Part shown: positions 46,182-54,413 of the stretch, one piece after another | How the letters are laid out: each line of letters opens with the position of its first letter | Position numbering within the stretch: position 1 is the first letter of the stretch | DNA from: Roseobacter weihaiensis | GTDB lineage: Bacteria > Pseudomonadota > Alphaproteobacteria > Rhodobacterales > Rhodobacteraceae | Direction of reading: 5' to 3' | Assembly: GCF_020622345.1 (NCBI RefSeq) | Contig: NZ_JACNMO010000008.1 | Coordinates: 1 to 64,000, forward strand | DNA: 64,000 bases | Program-made: the position numbers and the translations under genes | The notes under the pieces: generated by a model | Seen by the model: only the letters and a program-made list of their open reading frames with translations | What the model was told of the DNA's origin: nothing | The model's database searches: none

Positions 46182-46195
46182 CTGATCTTGATCAA
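46182..46195. promoter_or_regulatory. FNR/FixK-type operator CTGATCTTGATCAA (site 10)
   Basis: One mismatch to TTGAT-N4-ATCAA. Centre 59.5 bp from the amidotransferase ATG and 40.5 bp from the ATP-grasp-like ATG. Confidence 0.75.
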
Positions 46196-46215
46196 TCAGG
46201 CGGTCGATATCGCGG

Positions 46216-46221
46216 TATACT
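46216..46221 (+). promoter_or_regulatory. -10 element TATACT of the ATP-grasp-like operon
   Basis: A near-consensus -10, 27.5 bp after the centre of site 10, as expected for FNR activation at -41.5. Transcription would start at about 46228-46230, on the ATG at 46229, so the messenger should be leaderless. Confidence 0.6.
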
Positions 46222-46228
46222 CAGCGTC

Positions 46229-47656
46229 ATGCCCGCAGTGTCCTCGCCTCAGCCCTGTTGCGATGAAACCGTCGCCAAGGAGCTTCTTCGCGATGACCCC
46301 ACGCTTATCTCCTCGCTGGACTTCGGAGCTTTCGTTCGTCAGGGGGTGGGCACCGGTCCGTCGCTGCTGATCGGGGACCAGTCGGAAATTCCACTGTTGG
46401 CGGCGGCAACCAGGTCGCATCTGGAATACCGGATGGCCTTGCTGGCACATCCGGGGGATCATGTGATGCTGCGACATCGCGACCGCGATTTCGAAGAATA
46501 CCTGGGCACACATCTCGGCCTTGCAGAGCTGACATTTCACAAGGCGGGCTGTTGCAGCCGCGCTTCGGTCACGCAATGGGCCTGGAGCCACCCGAAACGG
46601 GTTGCAGGATTTGCACAGCTTGCCGAGCAAGGCGGCGGTCTCACGATCAAATCCTATCTGACAACCGGTCATACATGGCGGTTGGCACAGGCGATTGGGC
46701 AGACATCAAAACAGATCATCCATGTCTACGGCCCCTCGCTGCGGATAACCGGGTGGTCAAACGACAAATTGTGGTTCGCACAGCTGGCCCGGCGGGTGCT
46801 CGGGACAGAAGCCACGCCGCCCACGCGGGCAGCCTACGGCCCTGCAGCGGCGGCGGGGCTGGTCCGGCAAATCAGCAAGATGTCGGATCAGGTCATCGTC
46901 AAAGTTCCCGACAGCGCAGGCTCGACCGGCAACATGCGCCTTGACAGCATGTCGGTGCGAGGCAGGCCCTTGCGGGATCTCAAACAGATGCTGCTCAGCC
47001 GCCTTTATGCCGTGGGGTGGCACGATAGCTACCCCGTGCTGGTCGGGGTGTGGGACCGGAACGTGGTCTGCAGCCCCTCGGTCCAGCTCTGGCTGCCGCA
47101 TTTGTCAGCCGGCCAACCCGTGGTCGAAGGCATCTTTGAGCAGCGCGTTCAGACCAGCGCCGCACAGTTTGTCGGCGCGTCACGATCCGCATTGGGACGA
47201 GAAATCCAAGCCTCGTTGAGGCGGGAAGGCACCCGCATTGCCACAGTTCTGCAGCAGCTGGGGTACTACGGACGATGCAGCCTGGACGCGGTCATCTGCC
47301 GGACAAAGGATCAATCGCCGCTGATCCACTGGATCGAATGCAACGGCCGCTGGGGCGCTGTGTCCATTCCAGTGACGGCGGCAAGACAGCTCTTGCGCCA
47401 TCGGCGCCCAAGCGCGATGTCCATCCTGCAGGAGGTCTTGCCGGACCGCGACATCAGCACGCAGCAGCTCATGCAGGGCGTGCGGGACATGTTGCTCAAG
47501 GTCGGTCGGGATACATCCGGTCTGATTGTCCTTTCGCCACCCTCCAACCCGAAGGGAGCGCTCCTCAATCTATGTGCTGTGGCAGAGACGCAATCCGCAG
47601 CAGATACCATGCTGGACGAGGTCATGAACCGTTTGACAAAGAGCGGGCAAATGTGA
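46229..47656 (+). CDS. ATP-grasp-like protein of unknown substrate
   Basis: A 475-residue protein I place with ATP-grasp-like ligases. The supporting parts are VIVKVPDSAGSTGNMRL near residue 231 (a possible nucleotide-binding lysine strand and glycine loop), the acidic segment WIECNGRWGAVSIPV near residue 370 (N-x-R/E metal-ligand pattern) and YYGRCSLDAVIC before it. The first 200 residues resemble a pre-ATP-grasp domain. It would join a carboxylate to an amine or thiol, but substrate is unknown. No ribosome site precedes the ATG, agreeing with a leaderless start. It overlaps the flavocytochrome gene by one base (TGATG). Confidence 0.7.
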   Translation: MPAVSSPQPCCDETVAKELLRDDPTLISSLDFGAFVRQGVGTGPSLLIGDQSEIPLLAAATRSHLEYRMALLAHPGDHVMLRHRDRDFEEYLGTHLGLAELTFHKAGCCSRASVTQWAWSHPKRVAGFAQLAEQGGGLTIKSYLTTGHTWRLAQAIGQTSKQIIHVYGPSLRITGWSNDKLWFAQLARRVLGTEATPPTRAAYGPAAAAGLVRQISKMSDQVIVKVPDSAGSTGNMRLDSMSVRGRPLRDLKQMLLSRLYAVGWHDSYPVLVGVWDRNVVCSPSVQLWLPHLSAGQPVVEGIFEQRVQTSAAQFVGASRSALGREIQASLRREGTRIATVLQQLGYYGRCSLDAVICRTKDQSPLIHWIECNGRWGAVSIPVTAARQLLRHRRPSAMSILQEVLPDRDISTQQLMQGVRDMLLKVGRDTSGLIVLSPPSNPKGALLNLCAVAETQSAADTMLDEVMNRLTKSGQM

Positions 47657-48996
47657 TGCAAGCCCGCCTTGGATCCTTGTGGCCGCCGCTCCTCATCCTC
47701 CTTTACCTGGGTGTCATCTGTCTGCCGCTGCTGTTGTCGTGGGGGGCCGCAATGGCCCCGCGGTCCTTTCGCAATGACATCGCTTCGGGTTTGGGCCTTC
47801 TTGCCTTTGCGATGATCCTGGCGGAATTTGTCCTATCGGGCCGCTTCCGGTCTGGTTCGGGCGGGCTGGGGTTGGACATAACGATCCGGTTTCACCAGTT
47901 GATGGCGCGTACCGCGTTGGCCTTTGCGGTGCTGCATCCGTTCATGTACCGGTGGCTGCCCGGCCCTCACAGACCGTGGGATCCAACACGGCAACTGACC
48001 CTCACCACTGATTTTTCCGAGCTTGTGACCGGCATTCTCGCGTTTTTGCTTTTGCCCGGCTTTGTGATCCTCTCCATGAAGCACGACGATCTGGACTACA
48101 GATATGAGATCTGGCGGCTGGTACACGGGCTGGGAGCGCTGCTGATTGCGGGGCTGTTGCTGCATCATGCGCTGAATGCAGGGCGCTACAGCGCCGACCC
48201 GGTCATGGTCTGGATGTGGGGTGCAATGACAGCGGTTGCCGGCTTTTCGCTTTTTGCCGTCTACTGTCTTAAACCCGCCTATCAGGTCATGCATCGCTGG
48301 CGCGTGGCAGCGATTGACCGGCTCACACCGCACCAATGGGCTGTGACAATTACGCCAGATGGGCATTCAGGCGTGCCCTACAAGGCGGGTCAGTTTGTCT
48401 GGCTCAACATTGGACATGTCCCGTTTTCCCTTGCCGAGAACCCTTTTTCCATCAGTTCAGCCCCAAGCGGTGGGCCCGATCTGAGTTTCCTTATCAAGGA
48501 GGCAGGCGATTTCACATCGCAGCTTGACCAGATCGAGGCTGGCGAAAAAGCCTATATCGACGGCCCGCACGGCACGCTGACAGTCGCAGGGCGGCACGAG
48601 CCGGGCATTGCCCTGATCGCCGGGGGCGTGGGCGTTGCGCCCCTGCTCGGCATCTTGCGCGAGTGTCACCTGACGGATGATCCGCGACAGAGGGTGTTGG
48701 TCTATGGCAACCGCACCGAAGACCAGATTGTCTGTCGCGAAGAAACCGAGGCCTTTGCCCGGTCGGGAAAAACCCGTGTGATTCATGTCTTGCGCGAACC
48801 AGGGGCGGACTGGCGCGGGCAGCGCGGCGTTGTCGATGCGGATCTGATTGAACGTGTCTTTGATCAGAGCCAGTTCGAGACATGGCTTTTTGTGTTATGC
48901 GGCCCGCCGAAGATGATGACCAGCGTCGAAGAGCTGCTGACGAGCAAAGGCGTCGCTGCCCCCCGCATCCTTTCGGAAAGGTTCCAATATGACTAG
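47656..48996 (+). CDS. Ferric-reductase/NOX-like membrane flavocytochrome
   Basis: A 446-residue membrane oxidoreductase. The first 215 residues have about six helices with two histidine pairs spaced like the two-heme NADPH-oxidase core: His80/His94 (13 residues between) and His157/His170 (12 between). The rest is a ferredoxin-reductase module: FAD motif ENPFSISSAP, GPHGTLTV, NAD(P) loop IAGGVGVAPLLGIL and the C-terminal CGPPKMM. It should move electrons from NAD(P)H through FAD and two hemes across the inner membrane. The acceptor is unknown (Fe3+, O2 or a quinone). Middle gene of the operon led by the ATP-grasp-like gene. Confidence 0.88.
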   Translation: MQARLGSLWPPLLILLYLGVICLPLLLSWGAAMAPRSFRNDIASGLGLLAFAMILAEFVLSGRFRSGSGGLGLDITIRFHQLMARTALAFAVLHPFMYRWLPGPHRPWDPTRQLTLTTDFSELVTGILAFLLLPGFVILSMKHDDLDYRYEIWRLVHGLGALLIAGLLLHHALNAGRYSADPVMVWMWGAMTAVAGFSLFAVYCLKPAYQVMHRWRVAAIDRLTPHQWAVTITPDGHSGVPYKAGQFVWLNIGHVPFSLAENPFSISSAPSGGPDLSFLIKEAGDFTSQLDQIEAGEKAYIDGPHGTLTVAGRHEPGIALIAGGVGVAPLLGILRECHLTDDPRQRVLVYGNRTEDQIVCREETEAFARSGKTRVIHVLREPGADWRGQRGVVDADLIERVFDQSQFETWLFVLCGPPKMMTSVEELLTSKGVAAPRILSERFQYD

Positions 48997-49096
48997 CTGG
49001 TTCTGGCGACTGACCCGGGAACGACGGGTCGGGTGGGCGGTGGTGACTGTCAACGTTTTCCTGATCCTGGCACTTGTCGCCTTTGCTTTGCGGTAG
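48989..49096 (+). CDS. 35-residue single-pass membrane peptide
   Basis: A small frame starting at ATG 48989 inside the end of the flavocytochrome gene (8 bp overlap) and reading MTSWFWRLTRERRVGWAVVT followed by a hydrophobic helix (about residues 16-33) and stop TAG. The basic N-terminal half and single helix suggest a small inner-membrane subunit with its N-terminus inside. Overlap and strand suggest translational coupling and a role as a partner of the flavocytochrome. No family is recognised. Confidence 0.6.
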   Translation: MTSWFWRLTRERRVGWAVVTVNVFLILALVAFALR

Positions 49097-49178
49097 ACCC
49101 GTGCGGTTCCTCTTACAGGCTCCACCCCTGTTGGCGGAAAGCCCAGCCTGCAACGCCCGTGACACCGGTCAAACCGGC

Positions 49179-51614
49179 CTACCCTTCAAGAAAAGCGGAT
49201 ATCCGGTCGCGCACCTGCGTCGCTGATGTCAAGGTCAAAACATCTTCCGCCAGCTTGTCACATGCCGCTTTGTTCAGGTCCCTGACGGTCAGCTTGAATT
49301 CAGCAATATCAGCAGGCGCCATGCTGAATTCATCAAGCCCCATGCCGATCAGAACCGGTGCCGCCAGCGGGCTGCCGGCCATGGCCCCGCACATCCCGAT
49401 CCAGATACCCGCGCGATGCGCCGCCGCGATGGACTTCTGCACCATCTTCAGCACGGCAGGATTGAACGGATCAAACAGCGTTTGCACTTTCGGATTGGCG
49501 CGGTCAGCGGCCATTGTGTATTGCGTCAGGTCATTGGTGCCGATGCTGAAGAAATCGACCCGCGGTGCCAGAACATGGGCCATTTCTGCCGCGGCGGGCA
49601 CCTCAATCATGATCCCCAGCTCGATCTCTTCGGCGAACGGCTGCCCCTGCTGCCGCAATCGGGCCTTGGCCTTGTCGACATGCGCGCGGGCCGCGTCCAG
49701 CTCTGCCAGCGTACTCACAAGCGGAAACATGATCCGCACCGGACCATGTGCGCTCGCCCGCAGAATTGCACCAAGCTGGATATCAAAAAGCGCGGGCACG
49801 TCCAGACTGTACCTGATCCCCCGCCAGCCAAGGTTCGGGTTGGCTTCGGCCGGACGCGCCATGTAGAGGACGGGTTTGTCGCCACCGATGTCGATGGTCC
49901 GGACCGTCAAAGGCTTGCCGTCGAGGCCTTCCAGAATCGTGCGGTAGATCTCGTATTGCTCAGCTTCGCTGGGGGCTTCGGGGCGGCGCATGAACAAAAA
50001 CTCGGTCCGCAGCAGGCCGACTTCCTCTGCACCGCTCTTGGCAATCAGGCCGGTTTCCTCCACCGATGCCATATTCGCAGCAACCCTGACCTCGTGGCCA
50101 TCCGCGGTGATTGCAGGCTCGAACCGGACCTCCTCCGCCAGTGCTTGCCGCGCCTGCCACGTTGCCCGTTGCGTTTCGAGCGTGGCTTTCTCCTTGGGGT
50201 CCGGGTTCAACACAAGCTGCCCCTCGGCGCCATCGAGCATCACCTCCTGACCATCGGGCAAGGATGCCAATGCCGCGCCGAGGGCAAACACCACCGGCAC
50301 CGGCAAGCTTGCCGCAAGAATGCCGGCGTGGGATGTCTTGCCGCCCGCACTGGTGCAGATGCCCAGGATCCGGCGCGACGAGAAACCGAGCACGTCCGAG
50401 GGCAGCAGTTCGTCAAGCGCCAGAATGACCGGGGTCTCGACATCCACGGCCTCCCCTGCCCCCGTAAGAAGGCGCAGCACCCGCTGCCCCACATCCAAAA
50501 CATCCGCTGCCCGAGCAGCCATGGCGGGGTCTTGCAGGGCGCTGTAGCTGTGGATCAGATCGCTGATGATCTCACGCCAGATTGCGGCTGCGCAGAGTTT
50601 TCGGGCGGTGATTTCATCCTCGACGCGCTGGCGAATATCGGGATCGTGCAGATGAGCGATATGGGCCTCGAATATCTTCCGGTCATAGGCAGAGAACTGG
50701 CCCTCCGCCGCATCAAGCTGGGCTTTGATCTCTGCCTCTGCTGCCGCGAGGGCTTGTTCGAAGGCTGCGATTTCGGATGCCGGATCGGTGATCGCTGTCG
50801 GGGCGATGTCGGGCAGGTCTCTTGCCACATGGTGCAAAGGCCCGACCGCAAATCCCTTTGCAACGGGCACCCCTGAAAGGTGTTTCACCGCACCGTCTGT
50901 GGCCACGGGCGGCCCGGCTGCCGGTGTCACGCCATCCTCGTCAAAGTTCTCCGCCAGCAGATGTGCAATTTCGTCAAACACGGTGTCGGATGTCGCGTCC
51001 CGTGCCACCAGACGGATCTGGTCATTCCCCGAGACTTCGGACAGCATCACCCCGTTGATGCTTTTGGCGTTAGCGGCGGGTTTGCCCTTGGTGAGGTTTA
51101 TCAGATGAACCTCTCCCGCAATCCTGCTCATCGCTTCGGCGAACTTTGCCGCCGGCCGGGCGTGCAGACCCAGACGGTTCGTGACAGCGAAATCGCGTGA
51201 GACGCCGCCCTCCTGCGACAGTTGCACCAGCGCGGCACCACCGCGCGCCTCGCGGACCACCTCCTCCATAGTGCCGCCGGCCGCGATTTGCACAGTGGCG
51301 GCAAGCACACCTTCCACCAGCGGAGCATCACAGAACGTGACCTTGGCACGCTCGGGTTCGTCCAACAGGTCAATGGCCATCTCGGCGCTCAACCGGGCTG
51401 AGCCGACATCGGCAAAAATCAGGACACCCTCGGCGGAAGCCACCGATCGCACGGCCTTCATGACCCGAAGCGCATCGGTGCCCAAGGCACCTTCGGGGTC
51501 GTCCAGCCCGCCCGCTGACGCGATCGGGACAGGCGCTTGTGTCATCGCCTCGGCCATCTCCTTGAGACCCTCCGCCAGTTTACGGCTGTGAGAGACGATG
51601 ACGAGACCGATCAT
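49179..51614 (-). CDS. dhaM: DhaM fused to HPr and full-length PTS enzyme I
   Basis: An 811-residue phosphotransfer fusion for dihydroxyacetone kinase. Domains in order: EIIA-Man-type DhaM (1-130, His9 in VSHSRKLAEG), HPr (about 140-225, His151 in LGLHARPAAKF), and enzyme I (about 245-811) with phospho-His429 in GGKTSHAGILA and the PEP-binding part with SIGTNDLTQYT and GMCGAMAGSP. E. coli DhaM (about 470 residues) ends within enzyme I, whereas this one appears complete, so it could draw phosphate from PEP by itself. It phosphorylates ADP held on DhaL. Its ATG overlaps the dhaL stop by 4 bp. Confidence 0.93.
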   Translation of the reverse strand: MIGLVIVSHSRKLAEGLKEMAEAMTQAPVPIASAGGLDDPEGALGTDALRVMKAVRSVASAEGVLIFADVGSARLSAEMAIDLLDEPERAKVTFCDAPLVEGVLAATVQIAAGGTMEEVVREARGGAALVQLSQEGGVSRDFAVTNRLGLHARPAAKFAEAMSRIAGEVHLINLTKGKPAANAKSINGVMLSEVSGNDQIRLVARDATSDTVFDEIAHLLAENFDEDGVTPAAGPPVATDGAVKHLSGVPVAKGFAVGPLHHVARDLPDIAPTAITDPASEIAAFEQALAAAEAEIKAQLDAAEGQFSAYDRKIFEAHIAHLHDPDIRQRVEDEITARKLCAAAIWREIISDLIHSYSALQDPAMAARAADVLDVGQRVLRLLTGAGEAVDVETPVILALDELLPSDVLGFSSRRILGICTSAGGKTSHAGILAASLPVPVVFALGAALASLPDGQEVMLDGAEGQLVLNPDPKEKATLETQRATWQARQALAEEVRFEPAITADGHEVRVAANMASVEETGLIAKSGAEEVGLLRTEFLFMRRPEAPSEAEQYEIYRTILEGLDGKPLTVRTIDIGGDKPVLYMARPAEANPNLGWRGIRYSLDVPALFDIQLGAILRASAHGPVRIMFPLVSTLAELDAARAHVDKAKARLRQQGQPFAEEIELGIMIEVPAAAEMAHVLAPRVDFFSIGTNDLTQYTMAADRANPKVQTLFDPFNPAVLKMVQKSIAAAHRAGIWIGMCGAMAGSPLAAPVLIGMGLDEFSMAPADIAEFKLTVRDLNKAACDKLAEDVLTLTSATQVRDRISAFLEG

Positions 51615-52249
51615 CTGCCCGCCACGACATCCGCCAGAGCGCGCAGGATCATCGCACTGGACGTGGCCCCCGGATCCTGGTGGCCTTTGCTGCGGTCGCC
51701 CAGATAGCTGGCGCGCCCACGTTGGGCCAGCATCGGCACCGTGGCACTGGCCCCCGCCTCTGCGGCTTTTGCAGCCGCCTGCACCGCTAACGAAACTGTC
51801 CCGCCCTGGGTGGCCTCCATGCGGCAGGCGACCGCTGCGGGATCAAGCGCGTCGATCATGGTCTTCATGCCGGTCTCGGCTTTCCCGCGTTTCTTGACCG
51901 CTGCCACGGCCTCCTCCAGGGCGGACGCCAGCGCGTCGATATCGAGTGGTGCCGCGCCCTCAAACCTCTTGGCGAGCGCCAGAAAATAGGTGCCATAAAG
52001 CGGGCCCGCAGCGCCCCCGACCTTGGAAATCAGCGCCATGGCGACGGCCTTGGCCACAGCGGCGGGATCCTCTCCCGGCGGCAGGGCGGCGCTGGCCGCA
52101 TTGAAGCCGCGCTGCATGTTGTTGCCATGGTCGGCATCTCCGATCGGACTGTCGAGATCGGTCAGATAAGCGCGGTTTTCAGACAACACATCCGCCGCCT
52201 TCCTGATCCAATCGCGCAGGGTGTCCGCTGTCAGAACACTTTGTGTCAA
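51611..52249 (-). CDS. dhaL: Dihydroxyacetone kinase ADP-binding subunit DhaL
   Basis: A 212-residue all-helical subunit that keeps ADP/ATP bound and transfers phosphate from DhaM to substrate on DhaK. The metal-binding aspartates and loop are visible as LTDLDSPIGDADHGNNMQRGF (about residues 27-47), and GGAAGPLYGTYF and GRASYLGDRSKGHQDPGA are family motifs. The frame begins with TTG, one base after the dhaK stop, so translation probably relies on coupling. No ATP-dependent DAK C-terminal fusion is present, which confirms the PTS-dependent type. Confidence 0.93.
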   Translation of the reverse strand: MTQSVLTADTLRDWIRKAADVLSENRAYLTDLDSPIGDADHGNNMQRGFNAASAALPPGEDPAAVAKAVAMALISKVGGAAGPLYGTYFLALAKRFEGAAPLDIDALASALEEAVAAVKKRGKAETGMKTMIDALDPAAVACRMEATQGGTVSLAVQAAAKAAEAGASATVPMLAQRGRASYLGDRSKGHQDPGATSSAMILRALADVVAGR

Positions 52250-52250
52250 C

Positions 52251-53318
52251 TCAACACCCCCACCGCAAGGCGGGTGTGTTCACCGGCGCGTCGTAAAGCC
52301 TCAGAATCTCCTCATCCGTCTTGACCAGCGTGATCGACATGCCTGCCATCTCCAGCGAGGTAATGTAATTGCCCACCAGATTCCGGATGATCTTTACTCC
52401 ATGCCGCCCCGCCACCTCGGCCAGTTTTGCATAAACGGTGTAAAGTTCAGAGAGCGGTGTGCCGCCCATACCGTTCACGATGGCGATCACCTGGTCCCCG
52501 GACTGAAAGGTGATGTCTTTCACTTCGACATCCACCCAGTCCTGCTGCGCCCTGTCCCATTCGGGCAATGCGCGCGTATAGGCCTCATCCTCCAGAATAT
52601 GATTGGCGAGGATTTCAGTCACGGCATCTGCGCTCTTGATCTTTGTCCGCGCCACGCCGGGTTCTCCGTGGATACCGATGCCGATCTCCATCTCTCCCTC
52701 CGGCAGGTCGAAACTGGGCTTGCCATTCTGCGGCGTCGTGCAGGAGGTGAGCGCCATGCCCATGCTCTTGCCAAAGATATTCACCTTTCGGCAGAGCGCC
52801 GCCAAGCGGTCCAGATCGTACCCCTCCCGGGCGGCAGCACCACAGACCTTTTCGGCAATCAATGTCGTGCCCAGCCCGCGCCGCCCGGCGGTATAAAGAG
52901 AATCCTTCAAAGCCACATCGTCATCGATGACGATATTGCGCACCTCGATCCCGTCTTCGCGCAGCATGTCGGCAGCCATCTGGAAATTCAGCACATCGCC
53001 GGTATAGTTCTTGACGATCTGCAGCAGACCCCGGTCGCCTGCAACCCTCTTTCCCGCCGCAACCATCTGATCCGGTGTCGGCGAGGTAAAGACCTGACCA
53101 GGACAGGCCGCATCCAGCATGCCAAGCCCCACGAAACCGCCATGCAGAGGTTCATGCCCGGACCCGCCGCCCGAGATCACCGCCACCCGGTCCTGCGCCC
53201 CATCCACCGCGGAGACGAACGTGGGATCGCTGTGAACTTCGATATCCTCATGCGCCAGTCCAAACCCATGCAGCTGTTCAACCGTCACATCTTCGGCGTT
53301 ATTGATGAGTTTTTTCAT
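52251..53318 (-). CDS. dhaK: Dihydroxyacetone kinase substrate-binding subunit DhaK
   Basis: A 355-residue subunit that binds dihydroxyacetone covalently through His217 in GIGIHGEPG. The N-terminal GGGSGHEPLHGGFVG and NYTGDVLNF motifs are also conserved. Together with DhaL and DhaM it makes dihydroxyacetone phosphate for glycolysis. The ATG at 53318 has GGGAGGTGA upstream; an earlier GTG at 53333 is less likely. It overlaps the glpF stop by 4 bp. Glycerol would enter by GlpF, but no glycerol dehydrogenase is seen in the window, so how dihydroxyacetone is made is open. Confidence 0.95.
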   Translation of the reverse strand: MKKLINNAEDVTVEQLHGFGLAHEDIEVHSDPTFVSAVDGAQDRVAVISGGGSGHEPLHGGFVGLGMLDAACPGQVFTSPTPDQMVAAGKRVAGDRGLLQIVKNYTGDVLNFQMAADMLREDGIEVRNIVIDDDVALKDSLYTAGRRGLGTTLIAEKVCGAAAREGYDLDRLAALCRKVNIFGKSMGMALTSCTTPQNGKPSFDLPEGEMEIGIGIHGEPGVARTKIKSADAVTEILANHILEDEAYTRALPEWDRAQQDWVDVEVKDITFQSGDQVIAIVNGMGGTPLSELYTVYAKLAEVAGRHGVKIIRNLVGNYITSLEMAGMSITLVKTDEEILRLYDAPVNTPALRWGC

Positions 53319-54160
53319 TTCGTCACCTCCCACTCCGGGCGCTCGGTGTCATAGGTCTCGAAGACGCCCCGGTAAAATCCGCGGTAGAACGCGCCGGCAA
53401 TCAGGCCGCCGCAGATGCTGGCGATGCTGGGGATCCACCATCCGCCCCGCGGTCCGGGCAAGGCCATCTCGCCCCAGCCGAAGAAGAATGACACGACCCG
53501 CGGCCCCAGATCGCGCGCCGGATTCATTGCCGTCATCGAAATCGGTGCTTCATAGGCCACCAATGCGGCCACCAGCAGCCCGATGAAGAACGGGGCCAGA
53601 TTGGCCGACGGCGCTGAGGTGTTGTGCTGGTCGGTCAGGAACAGCACGCCAAACACAAGAATGCCGGTGGTGAAGGCCTCCGACAAAAACCACTGGGTGA
53701 GCGAGACCTGTGCAAATGCCTCCGGCGTCGTTCCGATGAAGGCGGGATTGGGCGCGTAGGTACCGAACCCCATTGCACTCAACTGGCTGCCGGGCTGGCC
53801 GCGCACGATCTCGGCTCCAAGCTCGAATTGCGCCACGATCCCCGCGTAAAATCCATAAATCGCGGCTGACGCCAGTATGGCTCCGATGAACTGCGCCAGG
53901 ATATAGGGGGCCACCTTGGCCCAAGGGAACCCCGTGAAAACCGCCATCGTGAGGGTCACGGCGGGGTTGATGTGACCGCCCGAGATCTTGCCGGACGCAT
54001 ACACCCCGAAGGTCACGCCAAGCGCGAACATCAAGGCAACGGGCCAAAGGCTCAATCCCCCGGTCCAGACCGACACGGCAACGGCCCCAACGCCAAAGAG
54101 CACCAGAATGAATGTGCCGATCGCCTCCGCGATCATTTCGTGAAAGATCGATCTCTGCAT
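53315..54160 (-). CDS. glpF: Aquaglyceroporin (GlpF-type MIP channel)
   Basis: A 281-residue MIP-family channel with six helices and both half-helix motifs: GGHINPAVTLTMA and AMNPARDLGPRV. The second motif followed by D-L-G-P-R is the glycerol-facilitator form. It also has the extended loop typical of GlpF between helices 3 and 4. It should let glycerol, and possibly dihydroxyacetone, enter down its gradient. The ATG at 54160 is nine bases after GGGAGG; upstream starts are weaker. First gene of glpF-dhaKLM, with operator site 11 108.5 bp upstream. Confidence 0.92.
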   Translation of the reverse strand: MQRSIFHEMIAEAIGTFILVLFGVGAVAVSVWTGGLSLWPVALMFALGVTFGVYASGKISGGHINPAVTLTMAVFTGFPWAKVAPYILAQFIGAILASAAIYGFYAGIVAQFELGAEIVRGQPGSQLSAMGFGTYAPNPAFIGTTPEAFAQVSLTQWFLSEAFTTGILVFGVLFLTDQHNTSAPSANLAPFFIGLLVAALVAYEAPISMTAMNPARDLGPRVVSFFFGWGEMALPGPRGGWWIPSIASICGGLIAGAFYRGFYRGVFETYDTERPEWEVTK

Positions 54161-54261
54161 GGCGGACATCCTCCCAGGTTGTCTTGCAAACGCATGTCGC
54201 GACGCCACGCAGGTGCAGGGCGACAACAGGAGCGAAGCTACAATCTGCCGTCCCCGCTGGA

Positions 54262-54275
54262 TTGATCGATATCAA
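54262..54275. promoter_or_regulatory. FNR/FixK-type operator TTGATCGATATCAA (site 11), perfect
   Basis: Exact TTGAT-N4-ATCAA. Centre 108.5 bp upstream of glpF. It lies 58 bp from site 12, which faces the divergent Usp gene. Confidence 0.87.
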
Positions 54276-54319
54276 TCTAGCAGGCGCTGCCGGCACCCTG
54301 CGCCGACGAGGCATCCCGA

Positions 54320-54333
54320 TTGATCCAGATCAG
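54320..54333. promoter_or_regulatory. FNR/FixK-type operator TTGATCCAGATCAG (site 12)
   Basis: One mismatch to TTGAT-N4-ATCAA. Centre 87.5 bp upstream of the Usp gene at 54414. Here the two divergent units each have a site rather than sharing one. Confidence 0.78.
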
Positions 54334-54413
54334 TCGACGGGGCGCCAAATCGTCCAAGCTCGCCCCTGCCGCCGCGACCTTCCTGGCGGTGAAAACAATG
54401 ACGGAGAACGGAT

